Source of the DNA: LMUY01 sp965198895
Lineage (GTDB): Bacteria > Pseudomonadota > Alphaproteobacteria > Acetobacterales > Acetobacteraceae
Length of the DNA: 64,000 nucleotides
Reading direction: 5' to 3'
NCBI GenBank assembly: GCA_965198895.1
Contig: OZ240676.1
Span: 1,364,001-1,428,000 of the forward strand
Below the pieces are notes generated by a model. The model was not told the origin of the DNA and did no database searches. It was given only the letters and a program-made list of their open reading frames with translations. This document shows, one piece after another, positions 8,441-16,267 of this stretch. The position numbers and the translations under genes were made by a program. Within the stretch, counting starts at the first letter, position 1. Each line of letters opens with the position of its first letter.

Positions 8441-9802
8441 GTGAATGAGGACCGGCCGAACTTTCTAGGCGAAATGCGCCGTATGGCCCGGACATCCGGC
8501 GCCGTCGGCGGCATCGGGCTCCGCGTGGCCCGGCAACGTGTGTTCGGCACCAAGGGCAACCAGGCCGCCCATGCCGAGGACCTGAAGGTGCTGCTCGGCG
8601 GGCTGAAAGGGCCGTTGATGAAGGTGGCGCAGTTCCTGTCCACCATCCCGGACGCGCTGCCGGCCGCCTATGCCGCTGAACTCGCCCAGTTGCAGGCCAA
8701 TGCGCCGCCGATGGGGTGGAGCTTCGTCCGCCGCCGCATGGCCGGCGAGTTGGGGCCGGACTGGCAGTCCAAGTTCAAGACCTTCGGCCAGGAAGCCTCG
8801 GCGGCGGCCAGCCTGGGCCAGGTGCACCGCGCCACCCTGCCGGATGGCACGCTGGTCGCCTGCAAGCTGCAGTATCCGGACATGGCGAGCACGATGGAGG
8901 CGGATCTGCGCCAACTCCGCCTCGGCATGTCGGTGTACAAGCGGATGGAGTCGGCCATCCAATTGGACGACATCTACGACGAGTTGGCCGAACGCCTGCG
9001 GGAGGAGTTGGACTACCGCCGCGAAGCCACACAGATGAAGCTGTACGGTCTCATGCTGGCCGGCGATGAACTGGTCAGCGTCCCCAGCCCGGTCGAGACG
9101 CACTCCACCGGCCGCTTGCTGACGATGACCTGGCTGGAGGGCCGCGGGCTGCAATCGCGGCTGGACGAGGGCATGGCACTGGAGGAGCGCAACCGGCTCG
9201 CCACGGCGATTTTCCACGCCTGGTACCTGCCGCTGTATCGGTACGGTGTGATCCACGGCGACCCGCATCTGGGCAACTACCAGGTGCGCGCCGACAATGG
9301 CCTGAACCTGCTGGATTACGGCACGATCCGGGTGTTCCCGGCCAAGTTCGTACGCGGCGTGATCGACCTATACCAGGCGATCCGCGATGAAGACATGGAC
9401 CGCGCCCACCACGCCTACGAGCAATGGGGCTTCACCGGGCTCAGCCGTGAGAAGATGGAGATCCTGAACCAGTGGGCGCGCTTCATCTACGAACCATTGC
9501 TCGATGACCGCGTCCGGTTGATCCAGGAGCACGGCAATCCCGATTACGGCCGCTCCGTCGCCGAACAGGTGCACGCCGGGCTGAAGACGACGGGTGGCGT
9601 GCGGCCACCGCGCGAGTTCGTCCTGATGGACCGGTCGGCGGTGGGCTTGGGCAGCGTCTTCCTGCGGCTCAAGGCCGAGTTGAACTGGTCGCGGATGTTC
9701 AACGAGATGGTCCAGGACTTCGACGCCGACGAACTGGCCACCCGGCAAGCCGCGGCGTTGGCGGAAGCGGGGGTCCCGGCCAGCCTGTCAGCGGCAACCT
9801 AG
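8441..9802 (+). CDS. ABC1/UbiB-family atypical protein kinase-like protein
   Basis: A 453-residue member of the AarF/ABC1/ADCK group; members support ubiquinone synthesis or lipid homeostasis and bind nucleotides atypically. Visible motifs: KVAQFLS (the family KxGQ motif, here with Ala for Gly), the Ala-rich loop AAASLGQVH, VACKLQYP with the nucleotide-binding Lys, ELDYRREA, the catalytic-loop equivalent GDPHLGNYQV, and LLDYG. The GTG start at 8441 lies 5 bp after pepF, whose end provides GGAAGG. It is not next to other ubi genes, so it need not be the ubiquinone-operon UbiB itself. Confidence 0.88.
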   Translation: MNEDRPNFLGEMRRMARTSGAVGGIGLRVARQRVFGTKGNQAAHAEDLKVLLGGLKGPLMKVAQFLSTIPDALPAAYAAELAQLQANAPPMGWSFVRRRMAGELGPDWQSKFKTFGQEASAAASLGQVHRATLPDGTLVACKLQYPDMASTMEADLRQLRLGMSVYKRMESAIQLDDIYDELAERLREELDYRREATQMKLYGLMLAGDELVSVPSPVETHSTGRLLTMTWLEGRGLQSRLDEGMALEERNRLATAIFHAWYLPLYRYGVIHGDPHLGNYQVRADNGLNLLDYGTIRVFPAKFVRGVIDLYQAIRDEDMDRAHHAYEQWGFTGLSREKMEILNQWARFIYEPLLDDRVRLIQEHGNPDYGRSVAEQVHAGLKTTGGVRPPREFVLMDRSAVGLGSVFLRLKAELNWSRMFNEMVQDFDADELATRQAAALAEAGVPASLSAAT

Positions 9803-9805
9803 ACA

Positions 9806-9895
9806 CCGTCATGCCCGGCTTTGCTCCACGGCTGTCCGGTTCACCTGAAACAGTGTTCTTTCATGCATTTACCCGTCTTGCCAGGGCATGACGGC
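9806..9895. repeat. Short inverted repeat between convergent genes (family C-like)
   Basis: CCGTCATGCCC at 9806-9816 is repeated inverted as GGGCATGACGG at 9885-9895, with about 68 bases between. The arm resembles the end of the 33-bp inverted repeat at 49892-50033. It fills the space between the stops of the ABC1 gene and the monooxygenase gene. Confidence 0.55.
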
Positions 9896-9898
9896 GCT

Positions 9899-11632
9899 TT
9901 AGTCGGCGTAGACGGGCGTGGGGATGTTTTCGTATCGCGCCTTCAACTGCAGCGCCAAGTACCGCGAATAGTGCCGCGACTGCGCGAGGTTGCCGCCGTG
10001 GAACCAGAGCGCTTCCACGGCTGTCGGCTTCCACATGTTGCGGAGTTCGCCCTCCCACGGCCCGGGATCGCGCGCGGTGCCGGAGCCCAGGCCCCAACAC
10101 GGTCCGACCGCGTCGGCAGCGGCCTTCGAGATCAGCATTTCGGCCCAGCCGTTCATGCTGCCGTAGCCGGTCGCGTAAACGATCAGGTCGGCGGGAAGCT
10201 CGCTGCCATCCTGCAGCCGCACCCCGGTGGGCGTGATCGCGGCGGGCGAGCCCCGCAGCTTGATGGTGCCGGTCGCGATCATCTCGGACGCGCCGACGTC
10301 GATGTAGTAGCCCGAGCCGCGGCGCAGGTATTTTAGCGACAACCCCGACGCATCCTCGCCGAAATCGAGCTGGAAGCCCACGGCGCGCAGCCGGTCGTAG
10401 AACAGGGCATCCTCGGCGGCGATGCGCTCCCACAACGGGCGTTGCACCGAGGGCAGCAGCCGGTAGGGCATGGAGGCGGCCAGCAGATCCGCCTGGTCGG
10501 TGCCGATGCCGTTGGCCACCGCCTGCTCGGAATACAGCGTGGCGTAGGACAGGCGCAGCATCGTCTCCGAGCGCACCACCAGGGTGGAGGAGCGCTGCAG
10601 CATGGTCACGTCGGCGCCGTGCTCCACCAGGTCGGCACAGATGTCGTGGGCCGAGTTGTTCGAGCCGATCACCACGCAGCGTTTGCCGGCATAGGGCTCA
10701 CCGGTGCGATGGCGGCTGGAGTGGTGTTGCTCGCCGGTGAAACTGTCCATGCCGGGGATCGAGGGCATTTGCGGCACCCCCGCCATTCCGGTGGCCAGGA
10801 TCAATTGGGCGGGGTGCAGCGTGATCGTCTCGCCGGCGCGGTCGACGGTGACGATCCAGCGTTGTGCGGCCGCGTCGTATTCGGCGTGCTGGCAGGTCGT
10901 GTCGTTCCAGCAGTTCAGTTCCATGACCCGGGCGTACATCTCGAGCCAGTCGCCCAGCTTGTCCTTGGGCGTGAACACCGGCCAGTGCTCGGGGAAGGGC
11001 AGGTACGGCATGTGGTCGTACCAGACCGGGTCGTGCAGGCAGAGCGATTTGTAGCGGCTGCGCCAGTTGTCGCCGGGCCGCTTGTGCGTGTCGACGATCA
11101 GGGTGGGGACGCCGAGACGCTTCAGCCGCGCCCCCAGAGCGAGCCCGCCCTGGCCGCCGCCGATGATCAGGCAATAGGGCTGCGTGTCGGTGCCGAGCGT
11201 GGCGTCCTCGTCGGCCCGGCGTTCCAGCCAGGTGCGGCGGTCGGTGGCACCGGGCGGCAGCACGCCCATTTCGCGCGTGAAACCCTGCTTCTCCTCGTGG
11301 CCCTTCAGCTCCCGGGCCGCGGTCAGCAGTGTCCAGCATTGTCCATCGCGCAGGCGGACGTAGCCGCGGCCACGGGCGACCGCCGTTTCGAAGGTGATCC
11401 AGCCCTCGACGACGCCGTTCGCCTCCTTCGACGGGCCATCGACGGCCCAGTTCGTGGCACCCACATCGCAGGCGGCGGCCATGGCGGTGATCGCGTTGCG
11501 GCCCTCCAGGGTACGGATCGTCCAGGTGAAGGCGATCAGGTCGCGCCAGTAGCATTCCTCGGCGAAGAGCGGCGCGACGGGTTCGCCCCGCTCCAGCGCC
11601 TGAGCGAAGGCCGCCAGCCAGGCCTGCAGCAT
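9899..11632 (-). CDS. Flavin-dependent monooxygenase with N-terminal NTF2-like domain
   Basis: A 577-residue protein. Residues 1-125 look like an NTF2/SnoaL-like fold (WRDLIAFTWTIRTLEG, then VEGWITFET and a ...YVRLRDGQCWTLLTAA strand run). Residues 150-577 form a flavin-containing monooxygenase: FAD-binding IIGGGQGG at 157-163, an FMO-signature-like FTGEQHHSSRH at 298-308 whose last position is His rather than Tyr/Phe, the NADPH-binding VIGSNNSAHD around 321-330, and VYATGYG near the C-terminus. Such enzymes oxygenate soft heteroatoms or act as Baeyer-Villiger oxidases. The gene starts 3 bp after the aminotransferase, so both are surely one operon. The substrate is unknown. Confidence 0.85.
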   Translation of the reverse strand: MLQAWLAAFAQALERGEPVAPLFAEECYWRDLIAFTWTIRTLEGRNAITAMAAACDVGATNWAVDGPSKEANGVVEGWITFETAVARGRGYVRLRDGQCWTLLTAARELKGHEEKQGFTREMGVLPPGATDRRTWLERRADEDATLGTDTQPYCLIIGGGQGGLALGARLKRLGVPTLIVDTHKRPGDNWRSRYKSLCLHDPVWYDHMPYLPFPEHWPVFTPKDKLGDWLEMYARVMELNCWNDTTCQHAEYDAAAQRWIVTVDRAGETITLHPAQLILATGMAGVPQMPSIPGMDSFTGEQHHSSRHRTGEPYAGKRCVVIGSNNSAHDICADLVEHGADVTMLQRSSTLVVRSETMLRLSYATLYSEQAVANGIGTDQADLLAASMPYRLLPSVQRPLWERIAAEDALFYDRLRAVGFQLDFGEDASGLSLKYLRRGSGYYIDVGASEMIATGTIKLRGSPAAITPTGVRLQDGSELPADLIVYATGYGSMNGWAEMLISKAAADAVGPCWGLGSGTARDPGPWEGELRNMWKPTAVEALWFHGGNLAQSRHYSRYLALQLKARYENIPTPVYAD

Positions 11633-11635
11633 CGC

Positions 11636-12874
11636 TTAGCGCGCCACGTGGCGGAAGCCGGCGTCGGCAGCCTCCAGCGCGGCGTCGACATCGGACTCGG
11701 TGTGGGCGCAGGACAGGAACATGTTGTGCTTGGGGTGCAGATAGGCGCCGTGGCGCAACGCCTCGGCGCAGAAGGCGAAGCCGCGCTTCCACTCGGGGTC
11801 GTCCTCGAACAGCACCGTCGGCATCTGCACCGGGCCGCTCTGGTCGATGCGCATGCCGTGGTGCAGGGCGCGTTCGGCCAGGCCGTCGCGCAGGCGCTGG
11901 CCCATGCGGGCCATGTGCGCCGGGCCGTCGATACGGCGCAGTTCGGTCAGCGTCGCCACCGCCGCGGCCATCGGGACGGAGCCGCACCAGAACGACCCGG
12001 TGGTGAACACGGTGGTGGCTGCGTGGCGGAACCGCTCCCGCCCGGTGACCGCGGCCAAGGCGTGGCCGTTGGCGATCGCCTTGCTCCAGGCGGCGAGGTC
12101 GGGGCGGACGCCCAGGGGTTCCCACGAGCCGCCGAGGTCGAGGCGGAAGCCGGCGCGCACGTCGTCCAGCACCAGGGCGGCGCCGGTTTCGTCGCACAAC
12201 GCGCGCATGCGGCGGGCGAATTCGGGGGTGGGCAGTTCCTGGCTCTTGCCCATGTCGTGGCGGTAGGCGGACACGACGATGGCGGCCAGGTCGGTGCCCG
12301 CCTGTTCGACGGCGGCCTCCAGGCTGGCGATGTCATTAAAAGTGTAGTGCAGCAGATGCGCCCGGTCCTCGGCCGTGACGCCGGCGACACTGGGGGAGCA
12401 CCAGGGCACCGCGCCGTGATACGCGCCGGTGGCGGTCAGCACCTTGCGGCGGCCGGTTTCGGCGCGGGCGACGGTGATGCAGGTGGTGGTGGCGTCGGTG
12501 CCGTTCTTGCCGAAGATGCACCAGTCGGCGTGGGGCACCATATCCACGATCAGTTCGGCCAGTTCGACCAGCACGGGCGCCGGGCCGTTCATGCAGTCGC
12601 CGAGGGCGGTCTGCTCGCGCACCGCCTGCTCGACGGCGGGGTGGCGGTGGCCGAGGATGACCGGGCCCCACGAGCACATGAAGTCGACGAATTGGCGTCC
12701 GTCGACGTCGATCAGGTGGCAGCCTTCGGCGCGGGTGAAATATTGCGGGTAGCCGTCGGGCAGATGGGCGGCGTTCTGGTGGCCCCACAGCCCGCCCGGG
12801 ATCACGCGCTGAGCCCGCGCGCGCAAGGCGGAGTCGGCCGAGTTCAATTTGGTGGCCGTCTGAGTTTCTGACAC
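11636..12874 (-). CDS. Class III PLP-dependent aminotransferase (glutamate-1-semialdehyde aminomutase-like)
   Basis: A 412-residue fold-type I PLP enzyme. It has the PLP lysine K265 in AWSKAIANG, the PLP-ring aspartate in LDDVRAGFR (about 237-244), GAYHG at 150-154, and the GTDATTTCITVARAETGR helix typical of the HemL-like branch. True HemL is unlikely given the monooxygenase neighbour and the divergent GntR regulator. A catabolic omega-aminotransferase or aminomutase acting on a small amine or amino acid is more plausible, but this is inference. It is transcribed first in the two-gene minus-strand operon, from the 63-bp divergent region shared with the regulator. Confidence 0.86.
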   Translation of the reverse strand: MSETQTATKLNSADSALRARAQRVIPGGLWGHQNAAHLPDGYPQYFTRAEGCHLIDVDGRQFVDFMCSWGPVILGHRHPAVEQAVREQTALGDCMNGPAPVLVELAELIVDMVPHADWCIFGKNGTDATTTCITVARAETGRRKVLTATGAYHGAVPWCSPSVAGVTAEDRAHLLHYTFNDIASLEAAVEQAGTDLAAIVVSAYRHDMGKSQELPTPEFARRMRALCDETGAALVLDDVRAGFRLDLGGSWEPLGVRPDLAAWSKAIANGHALAAVTGRERFRHAATTVFTTGSFWCGSVPMAAAVATLTELRRIDGPAHMARMGQRLRDGLAERALHHGMRIDQSGPVQMPTVLFEDDPEWKRGFAFCAEALRHGAYLHPKHNMFLSCAHTESDVDAALEAADAGFRHVAR

Positions 12875-12900
12875 GGAATTGTCCCCTTCGCCGTCCGGGC

Positions 12901-12910
12901 TGATATATCA
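12901..12910. promoter_or_regulatory. Candidate GntR operator palindrome
   Basis: A perfect 10-bp palindrome, TGATATATCA, is the only AT-rich stretch in the 63-bp gap between the divergent aminotransferase and GntR genes. Its size and position fit a FadR-type half-site pair controlling both directions. This is inferred from position; no binding evidence exists. Confidence 0.45.
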
Positions 12911-12937
12911 AATACCAAGCGGCAGGGAAACCAGGCG

Positions 12938-13750
12938 ATGATGCACACACCGCTGCCGTCCGTGACGCGCAGCAGCCTCAACGGCCAGGTGTATGACGCG
13001 TTGCGGGCCGCCTTGCTGGAGGGCCGGTTGCGCCCGCACCAGCGGCTCAAGATCCGCGACGTCGCCGCCGCCATGCAAGTGTCGGAAACGCCGGTGCGCG
13101 AGGCGGTGATGCAGCTGGTGCGGGAGCGTGCGCTGGTGTTGCAGACCAGCCGGTCGCTGACCGTGCCGCGACTGTCGGTGGCGCAATATCTGGAGCTGCG
13201 CCGCATCCGGCTGGAATTGGAAGGGCTCGCGGCGGCGGAGGCGGCGGTTCACGTCACGCCCCGCGACATCGCGGCGCTGGAGAAGCTGCACGCCCGCTAT
13301 GCCAAGTCCGACTCCGCCGGCCTGGCCGACGCGGTGCCGCAAAACTGGCATTTCCACGCTCAGGTGTACCGGTGCGCCGACATGCCGGAGCTGTTCAACA
13401 TGATCCAGGGCCTGTGGCTGCGCACCGGGCCGCTGCTCACCTACCAGTACCCGCACGCCCTGCCGGTCTACCCCGGCCGGCACCGCCACCTCGACGTGAT
13501 CGACCGCCTGCGCGAGCGCGACGCGCCCGGCGTGCGCGAGGCGATCCAGGCCGACACGATCGAGGGCGGTGCCGCGCTGCTGCAGCTGCTGATGGACCTG
13601 GATGCCGGGCGGGTGGACGAGGCGACGCTGGGATCGCCCGGCCCATTCGCGCCGGCCGTACTCGCGGGCACGAAGTTCAACGCATCCGCGGTTCCGCCGG
13701 GTCCGGGCCCGGGTTCGGGGCGTGCGCCGCCTGCCGGATCAGCCACATGA
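12938..13750 (+). CDS. GntR-family transcriptional regulator with FCD domain
   Basis: A 270-residue DNA-binding protein. An N-terminal winged helix (about 12-75; GQVYDALRAALLEGRL, SETPVREAVMQL) is followed by an all-helical FCD ligand-binding domain (about 85-225; YLELRRIRLELEGLAA, FHAQVYRCADMPEL, HRHLDVIDRLRERD). It is divergent from the aminotransferase-monooxygenase operon and most likely controls it in response to the substrate. The C-terminal 40 or so residues (Gly/Pro-rich) are longer than usual for FCD regulators, and the last 74 bp overlap the convergent serine hydrolase gene, so the tail may be a read-on extension. Confidence 0.9.
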   Translation: MMHTPLPSVTRSSLNGQVYDALRAALLEGRLRPHQRLKIRDVAAAMQVSETPVREAVMQLVRERALVLQTSRSLTVPRLSVAQYLELRRIRLELEGLAAAEAAVHVTPRDIAALEKLHARYAKSDSAGLADAVPQNWHFHAQVYRCADMPELFNMIQGLWLRTGPLLTYQYPHALPVYPGRHRHLDVIDRLRERDAPGVREAIQADTIEGGAALLQLLMDLDAGRVDEATLGSPGPFAPAVLAGTKFNASAVPPGPGPGSGRAPPAGSAT

Positions 13751-14735
13751 TGTGGCCGAACTCCCGCCGGCGCACGCGAGTGCCATTGGTCTGGTGCACG
13801 ACGACGAGGTCATCGGCCGGATCGACGACGACGAGCTGACCCCCGGCGCCATCGGCCCAGAACGCACCCGGCGGCAGGCCCATGTCCGGTACGCCCTGGC
13901 CCGGCAAGCCGGTCCACCAGAGATAGGCATAGCCCGAGGGGATGCTTGTGACCGAGCGGGGCGTGGTGCTCTCGCTGACCCAGGAGGCGGGCACGATCTG
14001 GCGGCCATTCCACTGTCCGCCGTGCAGATACAGCAGACCGAAGCGGGCGAGGTCGCGCGCGCTCATGTGGAACGGGTAGGCGGGGATGGCGGATTGCGAA
14101 CCGATGACGTAGCGGCCGTCGAACGGCCGGTAATCCTGCATGCCGATCGGCTGCGCGATGCGGGACTGGAAGGCGGCGAAGATCGACTGCCCGGTGGCGT
14201 GCTCGTAGATGGCTCCGAGCGCGTTGAAGTCCCAGTTGTTATAGTACCAGAACGTGCCCGGGGGGTGGCTGCCGCGCGCCGGGCGGTGGAGGCGTTCGCC
14301 ATCCGTCTCGTACAGCGCCACGTGATAGACGCCCGAGCGGGATTGCAGCAGGTCCTGAACGGTTGCCTGTTTCTCCTCGGGCGTGAGGGGCGGCGGCACG
14401 TCGTCGATGCCGAGTTGGGCCAGGGTTTGATCCAGGCCGATCCGCCGTTCGCCGACGGCGATGCCGATGAGGGCGCTGATCAGGCTCTTGCGGACGGAGT
14501 GCAGCTCCAGCCGGTTGGACGTGGTGCCCAGGCTGTCCACGATCACCCCGTGCTGGACGACGAGGAGGGTCGCCGTGCCGATGCCGTCAGCATACTCGTT
14601 GGCGCGTGCCACCAGATCGGGCGACCAACCCGCTTCCTGCGGCGTGGTCGTGGCCCACGCAGCGCCAGGCACGGTCTGCGCGATGGAAGCAGCTGGAGCG
14701 AGCAGCAGCAGCGCAATGGCCGCCAATGCCGACAC
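13677..14735 (-). CDS. Exported serine hydrolase of the beta-lactamase/penicillin-binding protein C fold
   Basis: With a GTG start at 14735 the protein has 352 residues and an N-terminal signal peptide (ALAAIALLLLAPAASIAQ). The frame stays open to 14918, but that part runs through a hairpin repeat, so the longer start is rejected. The active-site SxxK is S80-V-R-K83 and the YxN box is in TFWYYNNWDF (about 161-170). The usual KTG box appears only as HQTNG near the C-terminus. Family members include esterases, D-aminopeptidases and beta-lactamase-like hydrolases acting in the periplasm; resistance cannot be inferred. Its 3' end overlaps gntR by 74 bp. Confidence 0.85.
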   Translation of the reverse strand: MSALAAIALLLLAPAASIAQTVPGAAWATTTPQEAGWSPDLVARANEYADGIGTATLLVVQHGVIVDSLGTTSNRLELHSVRKSLISALIGIAVGERRIGLDQTLAQLGIDDVPPPLTPEEKQATVQDLLQSRSGVYHVALYETDGERLHRPARGSHPPGTFWYYNNWDFNALGAIYEHATGQSIFAAFQSRIAQPIGMQDYRPFDGRYVIGSQSAIPAYPFHMSARDLARFGLLYLHGGQWNGRQIVPASWVSESTTPRSVTSIPSGYAYLWWTGLPGQGVPDMGLPPGAFWADGAGGQLVVVDPADDLVVVHQTNGTRVRRREFGHIMWLIRQAAHAPNPGPDPAEPRMR

Positions 14736-14744
14736 AATATCTTC

Positions 14745-14819
14745 GTAGGGTGGGGTGCGCTTTGGCACCCCACCACAAGCGCCGCAGCGGTGCGTTGCCA
14801 AAGCGCAACGCACCCTGCA
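14745..14819. repeat. Family D repeat: two oppositely oriented hairpins with fixed loop
   Basis: The first hairpin (14749-14774) has a 10-bp perfect stem GGTGGGGTGC around loop GCTTTG. The second (14789-14814) has a 10-bp perfect stem GGTGCGTTGC around loop CAAAGC, the reverse complement of the first loop. A CGTAGG flank precedes the first. Stem positions 5-8 differ from the copy at 25931-25956 with full compensation on the other strand. Confidence 0.85.
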
Positions 14820-14895
14820 AGTGAGCCGGATCGGCTTAGGCCTCTGTACTTGCATTCGGTTCCTCCAACAGGGTCGCGCTTGCAGGCGTATTGTC

Positions 14896-14924
14896 TTGAC
14901 TTCGCTGCGGTGCAGCACTAAACA
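14896..14924 (+). promoter_or_regulatory. Possible sigma-70 promoter for the RNA helicase
   Basis: TTGACT at 14896-14901 is followed after 17 bases by TAAACA at 14919-14924. The -35 match is good and the -10 match is moderate. It would give a leader of about 150 nucleotides. Confidence 0.3.
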
Positions 14925-15083
14925 TCCGTTCGCGCACCTAGATGCCCAGACTCCTGCCGTTTTCGAACGCAGTTTTCCATCTCATCCTGTGTCTTGCGCC
15001 GGTTCGTGGTCCTGTTGATCGCGATATGACGCACCCGAGCACATACAGGCGATGGCGCGTCCGCAAAACGAAAGAGTATCCAT

Positions 15084-16220
15084 TTGTCATCCTTCCAAGA
15101 CCTCGGCCTGGCCGCGCCCCTGCTCGCCGCGCTGACCACCGAGGGCTATACCGAGCCGACGCCGATCCAGGCGCAGGCCATTCCGCACGTGCTCGCCGGG
15201 CACGACGTTCAGGGCATCGCCCAGACCGGCACCGGCAAGACGGCCGCCTTCGCCCTCCCGATCCTCCATCGCCTGCTGTCCGAGCGGAAGCACCCGGGCA
15301 AGAAGGGCACGCGCTGCCTGGTGATGGCGCCGACGCGTGAACTGGCCAGCCAGATCGCCGAGAGCTTCAAGGCGTATGCCGCCGGGTCGCCGATCCGCGT
15401 GGCGCTGATGTTCGGTGGCGTGCCGAAGCCGCGCCAGGCGCGCGCGATGGACAACGGCGTGGACGTGCTGGTGGCGACGCCGGGCCGCCTGCTGGACCAT
15501 ATGAACGATCGCGCCGTGAACCTCGGCAACGTCGAGTTCCTGGTGCTGGACGAGGCCGACCACATGCTCGACCTCGGATTCATAATCCCGATCAAGAAGA
15601 TCGTCTCCCACATCCCCAAGCAGCGCCAGACGCTGTTCTTCTCGGCCACCATGCCGAAGGAGATCGAGAGCCTGGCCGGCGCCCTGTTGCGTGACCCGGT
15701 GCATGTCGCCGTGACGCCGATCGCCAAGACGGCGGACCGGGTGGAGCAGAGCGTCGTGTTCGTGGAGGCGCCCCGCAAGCGCGCTTTGCTGTCCGCGATC
15801 CTGAAGCGGCCGGACATGGGCCGCACGTTGGTGTTCACCCGCACCAAGCACGGCGCCGACAAGGTCGTGCAGCATCTGGAGGCCTCGGGCCAAAAGGCCG
15901 CGGCGATCCACGGCAACAAGAGCCAGGGCCAGCGCGAGCGTGCCTTGGCGATGTTCAAAAGTGGCGCGGTGACGGTGCTGATCGCAACCGACATCGCGGC
16001 GCGCGGCATCGACGTGGACGGCATCACCCACGTGATCAACTTCGACCTGCCGAACGTGCCGGAAAGCTACGTCCATCGCATCGGGCGGACGGCGCGAGCC
16101 GGGCATGACGGCATCGCAATCAGCTTCTGCGACTCAACGGAGCGTTCACATTTGCGCGGTATAGAGAAGCTGATACGCACTCGCCTGCCCGTCGCGGAAC
16201 CGGACGCACTGGCTGCCTAA
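15084..16220 (+). CDS. rhlE: DEAD-box ATP-dependent RNA helicase (RhlE type)
   Basis: A 378-residue helicase core that remodels RNA, for example in cold adaptation, decay or ribosome assembly. The Q-motif FQDLGLAAPLL...PTPIQ, motif I AQTGTGKT (46-53), PTRELA, TPGRLLDH, DEAD at 156-159, SAT at 187-189, ATDIAARGIDV and HRIGRTARAG are all present. The start is a TTG at 15084, chosen because the family begins within a few residues of SFxxLGL and no other start fits. It lacks the basic C-terminal tail many RhlE proteins carry, ending shortly after the core. Confidence 0.93.
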   Translation: MSSFQDLGLAAPLLAALTTEGYTEPTPIQAQAIPHVLAGHDVQGIAQTGTGKTAAFALPILHRLLSERKHPGKKGTRCLVMAPTRELASQIAESFKAYAAGSPIRVALMFGGVPKPRQARAMDNGVDVLVATPGRLLDHMNDRAVNLGNVEFLVLDEADHMLDLGFIIPIKKIVSHIPKQRQTLFFSATMPKEIESLAGALLRDPVHVAVTPIAKTADRVEQSVVFVEAPRKRALLSAILKRPDMGRTLVFTRTKHGADKVVQHLEASGQKAAAIHGNKSQGQRERALAMFKSGAVTVLIATDIAARGIDVDGITHVINFDLPNVPESYVHRIGRTARAGHDGIAISFCDSTERSHLRGIEKLIRTRLPVAEPDALAA

Positions 16221-16267
16221 ACCGTCACGCTGGCGGGGCGACGTCACCGGGGGAGTTGGTTTCCGCG

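Larger units (their letters stand above)
14736..15083. other. 348-bp gene-free region upstream of the RNA helicase
   Basis: The left third holds a pair of inverted family D hairpins (14745-14819). The rest contains a possible sigma-70 promoter (14896-14924) followed by a leader of roughly 150 bases before the helicase TTG. No RNA gene or convincing small coding frame was seen. A long leader would suit a cold-regulated helicase, but that is conjecture. Confidence 0.6.

Noticed and set aside
9899..11632. Frameshifted fusion of two genes to explain the NTF2-like and FMO parts
   Set aside because: The frame is continuous with uniform codon use and a plausible linker; nothing suggests a broken junction.
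10442..12871. 810-codon open frame on the plus strand across the monooxygenase and aminotransferase genes
   Set aside because: Antisense artefact of GC-rich coding DNA; the product is low-complexity Gly/Gln/Arg/His-rich without family motifs.
11636..12874. Assignment of the aminotransferase as HemL (glutamate-1-semialdehyde aminomutase)
   Set aside because: The fold matches, but the coupled monooxygenase, the divergent GntR regulator and the lack of heme genes nearby argue for a catabolic paralogue.
14736..14918. N-terminal extension of the serine hydrolase to 14918
   Set aside because: The extension reads through two repeat hairpins and is Arg/Cys-rich; a signal peptide starts at the GTG at 14735.
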